Assembly: GCA_035289745.1 (NCBI GenBank)
Contig: DATDWF010000027.1
Location: 1 to 11,047 of the forward strand
Length of the DNA stretch: 11,047 nucleotides
Direction of reading: 5' to 3'
From: JAUYQE01 sp035289745
GTDB taxonomy: Archaea; Nanobdellota; Nanobdellia; Woesearchaeales; GW2011-AR9
Below, one piece after another: positions 4,375 to 11,047 of this stretch (within the stretch, counting starts at the first letter, position 1; every line of letters begins with the position of its first letter). The notes beneath the pieces are model-generated. The model had not been told where the DNA came from, ran no database searches, and saw nothing but the letters and a program-made list of their open reading frames with translations. Position numbers and translations under genes: made by a program.

Positions 4375-6087
4375 GTGCTCGACGCTCTCCTGGCTCTTTG
4401 CAAACGAAAAGCCGTTCCTTTAGAGCAACTGTTGCAGGGGATTTTCTTCTTTCCAACTCCCGATTTTTCTTACGTTCTCAGCAGCGGAGAACTAGTGCAT
4501 GTCCGACCAGAGTACCTTTTGAGTGGTTTTGACCAGCACCATTGGTTTCACGGCTTGCTGCCCATGGCAGAAAAAGAGAACTTTGTGAAAGTGCTGCTGG
4601 GCTTTCAGACTAATCATGGCGGGCAGGAAGAGTATTATTCCCCAAAAGAAGGGTCATGGGTCCTCCAGCCTTTCAATAATAAGCATGTGCTTTATCTTCC
4701 AGTCGAAGAAACTAATTTTAAGCAGTATCTGTGCAGATATAAAGACGGCCAGTGGGTTCCGCTAGAAAACGTCCCTCTTCCAATTTATGGTCTTAAAAAA
4801 GCTGTGGGGCCTAGCTATCCATTCTCTATGGTATTTTCCGGGAGCAAAGGCGAGCCGCCTGCCTTTTTTGGGCTATACCGTAATCAAGAACAGGGAAAGC
4901 TGGAATTTTATCGCATGAACGAATCTGGGGATGCTTTAGAGGAATTGCTGGAAGCTATTGATAGATCTGCAGCCCGATCCAAGCCGACCATTCCGCCGCC
5001 AGACGAGAAAAATGTGAAAGAAGAAAAAGCATCCCTAAAGCTTGATCCGCTCGTGCTGGAAGAGAAGCTTAACTGGAATAAGCCCCAGAACATCGTCGAG
5101 TATCTGGACCGTTTTGTCGTCGGGCAGGAGGAAGCGAAGAAGAAGATGGCCATTGTTTTTTCCCTGTATATGAAACGAGCCCAGGCTGAAACTGAAGGAG
5201 TGGCACTGCCTAAAGGGCACTTGATCCTTATCGGCCCCCCAGGCGTCGGAAAGACCTACATGACGGATCTTCTCGTCGAAAAAGCCGAGCTTCCTGTGGC
5301 AAAAACATCAGTGACCGGGAAATCAGCAGCCGGCTATGTTGATGAAAGCCTTTCCACTGTTTTCTCTTCTTTTTGGGCCAAGACCAAAGGAGAAGAAGCG
5401 CCCTTCGGCGTGATATTTATTGATGAGATTGACAAAGTAGTCCACAGCGAATGGCGGGAAGATTTCTTCGGGCCGAAACAGCAGGAAGAGCTCATCGGCT
5501 GGCTCGGCGGTACGTATGTACAGATTGGCACGACGGAACGGCGCACGCCTATCCGCATGAGTACCAATAATCTCTTGTTTATTACCGCCGGAGCGTTTGA
5601 AGGCGACGGCAAGCGCCTGGCAAAAATCATTGCCCAGCGGCAGGGCGACCTGCAGGGAAGCATTTCAGGCTTTGGGCGCGAGGGGGTTCGGCCACAAAAA
5701 TATGGGGAACAGCTCCACGCCGTCACGCCGAACGATTTGATTGCTTACGGCCTTCGCCCGGAATTAGTGCGCAGGTTGCCTTTTATCGGGGTTCTTGATC
5801 CGCTGAGCGTCGACGATAAAATAAAGATCCTCAAAGGAACAGAAAAATCCGTTATTGGGCGGTACCAGAACCTCTTTGCGCTGGAGGGATATTCGCTCGC
5901 CCTTGATGAAGCCGTTTACGAACTCCTTGCCAAACGGAGCCCGCCGGAAGTCGGCGCCAGCGGCTTGGAAACCGCCTGTGAACAGCTCTTCCAGGAGATC
6001 CTCTTCAGCACCGAAGAATATGGAGATGGGGCGCAGGTAATCCGCATCACGCCGGAGCTAGCGGAGAAGCTGCTGGAGAAGAAATAA
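4375..6087 (+). CDS. ClpX-like AAA+ unfoldase with an unrecognised N-terminal domain
   Basis: A 570-residue protein. Residues 1-225 are an aromatic-rich domain I do not recognise, with no zinc-finger cysteines of the kind found in ClpX. Residues 232-570 follow ClpX/HslU: RFVVGQEEAKK (247-256), Walker A GPPGVGKT (287-294), pore-loop-like AGYVDES (319-325; ClpX has GYVG), Walker B VIFIDE (346-351), sensor 1 NNLLFITAGAF (398-408), SGFGRE (431-436) where ClpX has its ClpP-docking IGF loop, and GLRPELVRRLP (459-469) with the arginine finger at R467. The sensor-2 motif GARGLR of ClpX is GASGLE (527-532), so both arginines are lost. The likely role is ATP-driven unfolding of substrates chosen by the N-domain. 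No ClpP gene is in the window. The GTG start is fixed by box A. The gene is probably monocistronic, before aIF2-gamma. Confidence 0.85.
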   Translation: MLDALLALCKRKAVPLEQLLQGIFFFPTPDFSYVLSSGELVHVRPEYLLSGFDQHHWFHGLLPMAEKENFVKVLLGFQTNHGGQEEYYSPKEGSWVLQPFNNKHVLYLPVEETNFKQYLCRYKDGQWVPLENVPLPIYGLKKAVGPSYPFSMVFSGSKGEPPAFFGLYRNQEQGKLEFYRMNESGDALEELLEAIDRSAARSKPTIPPPDEKNVKEEKASLKLDPLVLEEKLNWNKPQNIVEYLDRFVVGQEEAKKKMAIVFSLYMKRAQAETEGVALPKGHLILIGPPGVGKTYMTDLLVEKAELPVAKTSVTGKSAAGYVDESLSTVFSSFWAKTKGEEAPFGVIFIDEIDKVVHSEWREDFFGPKQQEELIGWLGGTYVQIGTTERRTPIRMSTNNLLFITAGAFEGDGKRLAKIIAQRQGDLQGSISGFGREGVRPQKYGEQLHAVTPNDLIAYGLRPELVRRLPFIGVLDPLSVDDKIKILKGTEKSVIGRYQNLFALEGYSLALDEAVYELLAKRSPPEVGASGLETACEQLFQEILFSTEEYGDGAQVIRITPELAEKLLEKK

Positions 6088-6120
6088 ACCGAAAAGATTT
6101 CTCGAAGTCTCCCACAAATC

Positions 6121-6130
6121 TTTATAAATA
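6121..6130 (+). promoter_or_regulatory. Box A promoter of aIF2-gamma
   Basis: TTTATAAATA is centred 25 nt before the ATG at 6151, matching the rps17e promoter almost base for base. This implies a leaderless mRNA. Confidence 0.7.
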
Positions 6131-6150
6131 CCCCTCGTTCTTGATGCCGT

Positions 6151-7551
6151 ATGGCGAAGAGAGAGAAGAAGAAAGCAGAAGCAGCAGAACTGCTCGGCGA
6201 GCCGGGAGAAAAGACTCCAGAGCAGACTATTGAGCTTAAAAAAGAGCCCGCTCCAAAGAAGAAAAGCAGCAAGAAAGAGAAAGCGGAATCTGCAAAAAAC
6301 CTCCCCGCAAAGGCCAGTGCAGCAAAGAGAGAACTGCCTATCCAGCCGGAGCTGAACATTGCTCTTGTTGGCCACGTCGATCACGGCAAAACGACTCTTA
6401 CCGAGCGCCTGAGCGGCAAGTGGACCGACACCCATTCTGAAGAGCTCAAGAAAGGCATTACCATTCGCTTGGGCTATGCGGATTTTACGATTGCCGAATG
6501 CCCCCTTTGTAAACTGCTTACTACCAAAGAAACCTGCCGGAAGTGTAATGGCCCTACGGTTCCTTTCCGAAAGATTTCTTTAGTCGATGCCCCCGGGCAC
6601 GAATCCTTGATGGCGACGATGCTTTCGGGTGCCGCAATTGTTGATGGCGCACTGCTGCTCGTTGCTGCGAACGAAAAATGCCCGCAGCCGCAGACCAAAG
6701 AGCATCTCATGGCGCTGCAGATCACGGGCATGAAAAATGTTATCGTCGTGCAGAATAAAATCGATATGGTCACGCATGAAGAAGCCTTGGCAAACTATCG
6801 CCAAATTCGGGGATTCCTTGCCAATACTCCCTACAAAGATGTGCCCATCATCCCCGTTTCCGCCCGGGCGAACGTGAACATCGACGTTCTGCTTGCAGCG
6901 ATACAGGAATATCTCAAAACGCCGGAGCGCCTGACAAATGTTGAACCACTCATGCTGGTGGCCCGCTCTTTCGACATCAACAAGCCGGGAGCAAAGCCCC
7001 AAAGCTTAGTGGGCGGCGTGCTGGGCGGAACCGTAAAACAAGGAAAATTCCAGAAAGGCGACGAAATAGAAATCCGCCCCGGCCATATGGTCGAAGAAAA
7101 GAACAAGCCCGTCTGGAAGCCCTTGCGCACGAAAATCAGCAACATCTTTTCCGGCGGGGTGGCGGTGCCGGAAATAACGCCAGGAGGTAGCATGGCTTTG
7201 GGAACGCTGTTGGATCCGTCCGTCGTCAAAGCGGATTCATTGGGAGGATCTTTAGTCGGCCTGCCGGACAAAATGCCGCCGGTGCATGCGCAGATTGTCA
7301 TCGACACCAACCTGCTCGAGCGCGTTGTCGGAGCGAAAGAAGAGGTCGAAGTCAAGCCTTTGGCGAAGAACGAAATGCTCATGCTCAACGTGAATGCTGC
7401 TGCTACAGTGGGCGTAGTCGTTGACCCGTCGAAGAAAAATACGACACTCGTTCTGCGCAAGCCCATCTGTGCAAATCCTGGTGATAGAATTACGCTTTCC
7501 CGGCGGGTTGGCGACCGCTTTCGGCTGATTGGATATGGGATATTGAAATGA
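6151..7551 (+). CDS. eif2g: Translation initiation factor aIF2 subunit gamma
   Basis: A 466-residue GTPase. Its motifs are in order: P-loop GHVDHGKT (74-81), switch I region KKGITIRLGYAD (100-111), a four-cysteine zinc knuckle CPLC...CRKC (117, 120, 129, 132), DAPGHE (146-151), NKID (202-205) and VSAR (236-239), then the two beta-barrel domains including ARSFDINKPGA. The GITIRLGYAD switch and the zinc knuckle separate aIF2-gamma from EF-Tu/aEF1A and SelB. In archaea it delivers Met-tRNAi to the small subunit as part of the aIF2 trimer. An extra N-terminal tail of about 65 residues is rich in Lys, Glu and Ala and is not needed for the fold; the leaderless promoter supports its start. The two other subunits are not in the window. 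Confidence 0.96.
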   Translation: MAKREKKKAEAAELLGEPGEKTPEQTIELKKEPAPKKKSSKKEKAESAKNLPAKASAAKRELPIQPELNIALVGHVDHGKTTLTERLSGKWTDTHSEELKKGITIRLGYADFTIAECPLCKLLTTKETCRKCNGPTVPFRKISLVDAPGHESLMATMLSGAAIVDGALLLVAANEKCPQPQTKEHLMALQITGMKNVIVVQNKIDMVTHEEALANYRQIRGFLANTPYKDVPIIPVSARANVNIDVLLAAIQEYLKTPERLTNVEPLMLVARSFDINKPGAKPQSLVGGVLGGTVKQGKFQKGDEIEIRPGHMVEEKNKPVWKPLRTKISNIFSGGVAVPEITPGGSMALGTLLDPSVVKADSLGGSLVGLPDKMPPVHAQIVIDTNLLERVVGAKEEVEVKPLAKNEMLMLNVNAAATVGVVVDPSKKNTTLVLRKPICANPGDRITLSRRVGDRFRLIGYGILK

Positions 7552-7567
7552 AAGCTTGACGGAATAC

Positions 7568-7574
7568 ATATATA
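7568..7574 (+). promoter_or_regulatory. Box A promoter of the EEP-fold enzyme operon
   Basis: ATATATA is centred 26 nt before the ATG at 7597, with a pyrimidine-rich stretch between and no Shine-Dalgarno. This implies a leaderless mRNA covering the next two genes. Confidence 0.6.
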
Positions 7575-7596
7575 CACGTTTTCTTTTTCTTTCTTC

Positions 7597-8448
7597 ATGG
7601 TCCGCCTCATCTGCTACAACATCGAATATTGCGAAGGCATCGAAGGCCTCTGGTACCAGTACCTGAAATTCTGGCGCACGTTCTTCCCGCCCAAGAGATT
7701 GGATGAGCGCATTGTTGCGGCGCTGAAAGAGATAAAGCCGGATATCCTGGCGCTCGTGGAAGTAGATATCGGCTCTTTTCGCAGCCGGGGAAAAGATGAG
7801 GTTCGCTTTATCGAAGAAAAGCTGGGCATGAAAGATTTTGTGGAGAAAATAAAATATCCCTGGCAGGGCTGGCTGCGGCTTTTCCATCATGTGCCTATCA
7901 TGAACAAGCAGGCGAATGCGCTGATCTCCAAGTACCAGATTTCTAAGGTCATCTATCACGTGCTGCATGAAGGCACCAAGCGCGTCGTCATTGAAGCGAA
8001 GATTCACGTGCCGGAAGAAGTGACGCTGCTTCTCGTCCATCTGGCGCGCTTTGAGAAAGCCCGGGAAAAGCAACTGGAAGAGCTAGTGCGCATGGTCAAT
8101 GCCATTTCCACACCCGTCATCCTTATGGGCGACTTCAACACGTACCATGGAGAGCGGGAGATCAAACAGCTGCTGAAAGAAACCCGGCTGCGGGACAGAG
8201 TCAATTTGGACAAGCATTCCCGGCACGTCACGTTGCCCGTCTGGCATCCGTCCAAACGGCTGGATTATATTCTGACATCGCCGGAGATAAAAGTCCATCG
8301 CTATTCCGTGCTGCATTTCCACTTTTCGGACCATCTCCCGCTGCTGGTGGATTTTACGGTAAGGAAGAAAACGGGAGAAAGAGGGCGGATAAAAAAAATG
8401 GAAAATGCTAAAGCCTTAAAAACAGCAAAATCTTTCTTCCACTCGTGA
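7597..8448 (+). CDS. Endonuclease/exonuclease/phosphatase (EEP, DNase I-fold) family protein
   Basis: A 283-residue protein with all main EEP motifs: LICYNIEY (N8), ALVEVD (E55), VHLARF (H148), LMGDFNTYH (D179, N181), RLDYIL (D223) and the terminal FSDHLPL (D245, H246). These residues bind a divalent metal and cleave a phosphodiester or phosphomonoester bond. Family members include AP endonucleases, DNase I, sphingomyelinases and inositol phosphatases, so the substrate cannot be read from motifs alone. There is no signal peptide, so the enzyme is probably cytoplasmic. The last ~30 residues are a basic tail beyond the fold. The stop overlaps the GTG start of a PAP2-like membrane protein, which hints at a shared substrate, possibly a lipid phosphate. 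That link is inference. Confidence 0.85.
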   Translation: MVRLICYNIEYCEGIEGLWYQYLKFWRTFFPPKRLDERIVAALKEIKPDILALVEVDIGSFRSRGKDEVRFIEEKLGMKDFVEKIKYPWQGWLRLFHHVPIMNKQANALISKYQISKVIYHVLHEGTKRVVIEAKIHVPEEVTLLLVHLARFEKAREKQLEELVRMVNAISTPVILMGDFNTYHGEREIKQLLKETRLRDRVNLDKHSRHVTLPVWHPSKRLDYILTSPEIKVHRYSVLHFHFSDHLPLLVDFTVRKKTGERGRIKKMENAKALKTAKSFFHS

Positions 8449-8855
8449 ACACCATCATCACCGCCATCGTGCTCGCTGGCTTTGGAGCACAAACCATCAA
8501 GATCATCCTCTACTGGTTCCACCACAAGAAGCTCAGCTGGCACGATGTGGTCGTGACGGGTGGCATGCCGTCATCGCATGCCGCTTTTGTGGTCGCTCTG
8601 GCCACGATTCTGTATCTGCAGGAAGGAACCAGCAGCACCTTTGCGGTCAGTCTTGTCCTCGCATTCATTGTCATCCGCGATGCTCTGGGCGTGCGCCGTT
8701 CCGTCGGCCAGGGAGGCAAGGAAATTCAACGGCTGTTGCGGCTGCACAAGCTCAAATCACGCTTTCATTACTCCCTGGGGCACAAGCCGGAAGAAGTAGT
8801 CGTTGGGGCGTTAATCGGCATTGCTGCGGCATTGTCGGTGTATTTGTTTTTCTAG
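8445..8855 (+). CDS. Divergent PAP2-family (DUF212) membrane protein
   Basis: A 136-residue protein with three to four hydrophobic segments. The signatures of the divergent PAP2/DUF212 family are clear: TGGMPSSHAAFVVAL (38-52), IRDALGVRRSVG (77-88) and LGHKPEEVVVGALIGI (111-126). PSSH and GH-type motifs recall the catalytic motifs of PAP2 lipid phosphatases, though activity of DUF212 proteins is generally unproven. It starts at GTG, overlapping the EEP stop as GTGA. The upstream frame soon meets a stop (8409-8411), so no better start exists, and no Shine-Dalgarno is visible. The length is normal for the family. The coupling with an EEP enzyme suggests a membrane-associated phosphate-ester pathway. 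Confidence 0.88.
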   Translation: MNTIITAIVLAGFGAQTIKIILYWFHHKKLSWHDVVVTGGMPSSHAAFVVALATILYLQEGTSSTFAVSLVLAFIVIRDALGVRRSVGQGGKEIQRLLRLHKLKSRFHYSLGHKPEEVVVGALIGIAAALSVYLFF

Positions 8856-8863
8856 CGGGTAAA

Positions 8864-9025
8864 GCGTTATTGAAAAGTTCTGCTACCAGCCTCAGGTCGA
8901 GCCTCCTAAAGGAATACTTCGAACAGACAAGGGGGATGCCCCTACGAGGAATGTCTGTAGTTAGTTCCAAAAAGCTAAGGCGAGAAGCTGGTAGCAGCTG
9001 AGCGTAGCGAAGTTTTCAATAACGC
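8864..9025. repeat. 162-bp nested inverted repeat (candidate structured RNA or MITE-like element)
   Basis: The outer arms, GCGTTATTGAAAA at 8864-8876 and its reverse complement at 9013-9025, pair over 13 bp and continue to 16 of 17. A second perfect 11-bp arm, CTGCTACCAGC (8880-8890), pairs with 8987-8997. Inside lie GCCT/AGGC (8901-8904 with 8978-8981), GGAA/TTCC (8911-8914 with 8965-8968), ACAGACA/TGTCTGT (8923-8929 with 8952-8958) and a hairpin AGGGG-GATG-CCCCT (8930-8943). The region sits between convergent genes and encodes no protein I can support. No box A directs either strand. It could be a structured RNA, a bidirectional terminator, or a small palindromic element; flanking GGTAA copies are not positioned as a clean target duplication. 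Confidence 0.6.
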
Positions 9026-9040
9026 CGTTGGTAAGAGTTT

Positions 9041-9826
9041 CTAGAAGTACCACTTTTCGACAAACTGCAAAGCAGTTCCTTTAAACGCCCGGACTCGCTC
9101 TGCGGCATTCCGGTACTGCGGCTGGGTTTCTCGCGCCTCTTTAAGGATTTTTCCCAGGTCGGAATCATTAGTAAGGATAGCAACTAATTCTTCAGGATGC
9201 GCAGCAGCATAGCCGATAGCCGCTTCGACCAGCCGGAAGTCGGTATTTGAGTATAAATCATTCCGCTGTACCGCCGCAAAAGCGCCCCCGTACTGCTGCA
9301 GGGTGGTTTGCAAGCGCCGCAAGTCGCTGCGGAAAGCATCGAGGAGATGCAGGGCCGCGATATGATCATTTCCATCGCCCGCCTCTTCCATCTCTTCATA
9401 AATCTCAGAGCGCTTCAGGGTAAGGTCATTGCTCCGCCTCGATCTGCGGCTGCCTTTTCCCCCTGCATCTTGGCGAACGGGCTTGAGAGTGCGTTTTTTT
9501 TCCGGCTCTTTTCCCCAGCGGAGAACTGATTGCAGATGCTCTTCAAATTTCTGCACTTCTTGCAGGACTTCCGGAATCGTAGACACTTTGGCATGCGTAA
9601 CCAAATGCTGCAGGCGCCATTGGAGCACCTGATGGCCTTCCTGGACGAGCGCTTTCAGCGTATGCAATGACGAGCTTCTGCTGGCATCGTACAGCTCTTT
9701 GGCGAACTCCCTCCGGCCCGGATAGTAATCTATAAAACATGTATCAACGAGAGCCAAATGGCATTTGTCGAGCACGTCTTCTAGTGCATATTCAACTTTT
9801 CCGTCGCGGATGTGGGGATGGAGCAT
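9041..9826 (-). CDS. PIN-domain protein (probable ribonuclease)
   Basis: A 261-residue protein with the acidic residues of a PIN domain spread over its length: LALVDTCFIDYY (D28), STIPEVLQEV (E86), SNTDFRLVEAAIGYA (D196) and VAILTNDSDLGKIL (D221, D223). The spacing is larger than in VapC toxins because a charged insert of about 90 residues (roughly 105-190, with a basic patch GGKGSRRSRRSNDLTLKR) separates the second and third motifs. PIN domains are Mg-dependent ribonucleases acting in RNA processing or as toxins. The gene follows the kinase gene by 12 nt with a GAGG at 9837-9840 as Shine-Dalgarno, so it is downstream in a two-gene operon. No VapB-like antitoxin is seen; the kinase may be the controlling partner. 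The gene converges on a DUF212 gene with the inverted repeat between them. Confidence 0.75.
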   Translation of the reverse strand: MLHPHIRDGKVEYALEDVLDKCHLALVDTCFIDYYPGRREFAKELYDASRSSSLHTLKALVQEGHQVLQWRLQHLVTHAKVSTIPEVLQEVQKFEEHLQSVLRWGKEPEKKRTLKPVRQDAGGKGSRRSRRSNDLTLKRSEIYEEMEEAGDGNDHIAALHLLDAFRSDLRRLQTTLQQYGGAFAAVQRNDLYSNTDFRLVEAAIGYAAAHPEELVAILTNDSDLGKILKEARETQPQYRNAAERVRAFKGTALQFVEKWYF

Positions 9827-9836
9827 GGGTTGAAAA

Positions 9837-9840
9837 CCTC
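9837..9840 (-). promoter_or_regulatory. Shine-Dalgarno of the PIN-domain gene
   Basis: The minus strand reads TGAGG overlapping the kinase stop codon, 10 nt before the ATG at 9826. It supports translation of the PIN gene from the kinase mRNA. Confidence 0.45.
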
Positions 9841-11047
9841 AGCGAGTGGCTTTTACTCTCCGTTCTAGTTCCTCTCGGTAAGAGTCGTCTATCTTCACCA
9901 GCGGAATTTCCACCGGACGGCCATTCGTGCGGACGGCTTGGACTTTTTTTTCTTCCAGCAGTTTCTGATGTTCTTTTTTGACGTCCAGCGCTTGCTCGAA
10001 AATGTAAGAGCCCAGATTGGTGGCGACGGGGATAAGCAGGAAAGCGGGGTTGACAAGAGCAGCGAGGGCGATGTAACAGCCTGCAAAAGATAAGCCCCCG
10101 GTGACCGTATGGATATGATCTAGAGAATGAAAAATATTATTCCCATGACCCGCCGGTTCCGGTGGTGTTCCGAAAGCCAGTTGATGCAACTTGCCTAAGA
10201 CATGAGTATGCTCAGTAGAATACTGGCTATGGAAGTGACACTCACGTCCGTCGTAAGGGATAACCATTCTCTTCCAGAAGGAAGGGTTCGCATGATAGCC
10301 TAAGACATAAATAACCTCTCCTCCAAAAAGTGAACCACCTTTCACGATGATTTTCTTATAGAGCCTCTGCCCTAGAAAAGAGAGGTACGACGGCGATTCA
10401 TCCGACAACAACTCCAACGCGCCATCATCAGGCAAATCACCCATCTTCAGCAACTCTCTAACCGTCCCTTCCACATCCAACCGCTTTTCCAAATCCGGCT
10501 GGGTCATGCTTTTGAGAATCCTTCGCAGGTGGCGCGGCGCTTTCAATCTACTAACATCAAGCCGCCCTTTCTTCGTCAAAGCGTCGATGGGGCGAGTTCC
10601 GGTCATCGCATAAAACAGCGTTGCGCCCAAAGAATACACGTCGCTCTTGGAGTCCAGCTTGCCGTTGAGGAAGTCCGGTGGCATATAGCCGCTGTAATTC
10701 TCGACAATCGTCGAGCCGTCCGCAGGATACACCATTTTTCCACCAACCGTAGAATAGTCAATAAGCCGCAGCCGGCCATCTTTGCCGAGAACCATATTAG
10801 ACGGCTTGAGGTCCCGATGGATGACATTCCGCGAATGGAGATAGTTCAAAATATCCAGTGCCTGCAATGCCACATGTACGCCTTCCTGCGGGGTTAAGCA
10901 GCGTTCCTCATCCACCAGCGTCTGCAGATTCTGCCCATCCACATACTCCAGAACCAGATACTGGCCGTCTTCGCGGTCCAGGCGATCGATAAATTTTGGC
11001 ACGCCCGGATGTCCCGGATCGCTCAGCTGCTCCAGAACTGATGCTTC
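9839..11047 (-). CDS. Hanks-type Ser/Thr protein kinase with C-terminal hydrophobic region (N-terminus outside window)
   Basis: The frame is open from the window edge, giving 402 visible residues. The fragment begins with EASVLEQL, which looks like the alpha-C helix with its conserved Glu; the glycine-rich loop and catalytic Lys lie outside. Visible motifs are YLVLEYVDG (hinge, about 30-38), the catalytic loop HRDLKPSN (77-84, with D79 and N84), LIDYS (95-99) in place of DFG, SGYMPPD (119-125, APE region) and SDVYSLG (135-141). The kinase domain ends near 215. An unrecognised middle region follows, then a hydrophobic stretch (about 317-350, GGLSFAGCY to GSYIF) that could be a membrane hairpin, and a charged tail. 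D97 of the metal-binding motif is kept, so activity is plausible. It is transcribed with a PIN nuclease 12 nt downstream. Confidence 0.88.
   Translation of the reverse strand, partial: EASVLEQLSDPGHPGVPKFIDRLDREDGQYLVLEYVDGQNLQTLVDEERCLTPQEGVHVALQALDILNYLHSRNVIHRDLKPSNMVLGKDGRLRLIDYSTVGGKMVYPADGSTIVENYSGYMPPDFLNGKLDSKSDVYSLGATLFYAMTGTRPIDALTKKGRLDVSRLKAPRHLRRILKSMTQPDLEKRLDVEGTVRELLKMGDLPDDGALELLSDESPSYLSFLGQRLYKKIIVKGGSLFGGEVIYVLGYHANPSFWKRMVIPYDGRECHFHSQYSTEHTHVLGKLHQLAFGTPPEPAGHGNNIFHSLDHIHTVTGGLSFAGCYIALAALVNPAFLLIPVATNLGSYIFEQALDVKKEHQKLLEEKKVQAVRTNGRPVEIPLVKIDDSYREELERRVKATR

Noticed and set aside
6831..8073. Long minus-strand open frames (259 and 273 codons) over aIF2-gamma and the EEP gene
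   Set aside because: They lie antisense to two well-supported genes and arise from codon bias; no family features or start signals are seen.
8930..8960. Resemblance of GAGGAATGTC to the CR-I block of RNase P RNA, after a P3-like hairpin
   Set aside because: The same bases pair in the ACAGACA/TGTCTGT stem, no CR-V block follows, and the element is too short for a normal archaeal RNase P RNA.
8856..9035. GGTAA on both sides of the inverted repeat as a target-site duplication
   Set aside because: The copies lie at unequal distances from the arms (1 nt and 4 nt), unlike a clean duplication.

Overview
The window is archaeal chromosome. It carries an archaeal/eukaryotic-type ribosomal protein (S17e), the chromatin protein Alba, the initiation-factor subunit aIF2-gamma, a tRNA with an archaeal bulge-helix-bulge intron, and a recurring TATA-like box A placed 25-26 nt before start codons, which points to mostly leaderless transcripts. 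Compact genes, short spacers and the mix of families would suit a small-genome DPANN lineage (for example Woesearchaeota-like). That placement is an inference, not something proved here.

Layout, left to right. On the minus strand: the N-terminal 178 residues of a RelA/SpoT-type HD hydrolase, a RelE-like toxin with its overlapping antitoxin, and tRNA-Leu(UAG). The last 14 nt of that tRNA are repeated exactly beyond the toxin gene, so the toxin-antitoxin pair looks like a small element inserted at the tRNA 3' end. On the plus strand: a KefB/C-type K+/H+ antiporter with one TrkA-N domain. Convergent to it on the minus strand: an unrecognised small gene split between two frames at an A AAA AAG slippery heptamer, and tRNA-Leu(CAG) with a 46-nt intron. 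On the plus strand again: rpS17e-Alba (ATGA overlap), a ClpX-like AAA+ ATPase with an unknown N-terminal domain, aIF2-gamma, and an endonuclease/exonuclease/phosphatase-fold enzyme whose stop overlaps a divergent PAP2-type membrane protein (GTGA). Next comes a 162-bp nested inverted repeat between convergent genes. Last, on the minus strand, is a two-gene operon encoding a Hanks-type Ser/Thr kinase (N-terminus outside the window) followed by a PIN-domain nuclease.

The central genes are housekeeping functions: translation (S17e, aIF2-gamma, two tRNA-Leu), chromatin (Alba), protein unfolding (the ClpX-like ATPase) and ion homeostasis (the Kef antiporter). The flanks hold stress or signalling genes: the alarmone-type HD hydrolase, the toxin-antitoxin pair and the kinase-nuclease pair. 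Most first genes have box A close to the start codon and no Shine-Dalgarno. Downstream operon genes such as Alba and the PIN nuclease do have one.

The strongest leads are the tRNA-flanked toxin-antitoxin islet with a recognisable ancestral tRNA tail, the possible programmed -1 frameshift, the nested palindromic element, the ClpX-like ATPase with a new N-domain, and the kinase-PIN operon. None of them proves a wholly new system from sequence alone.
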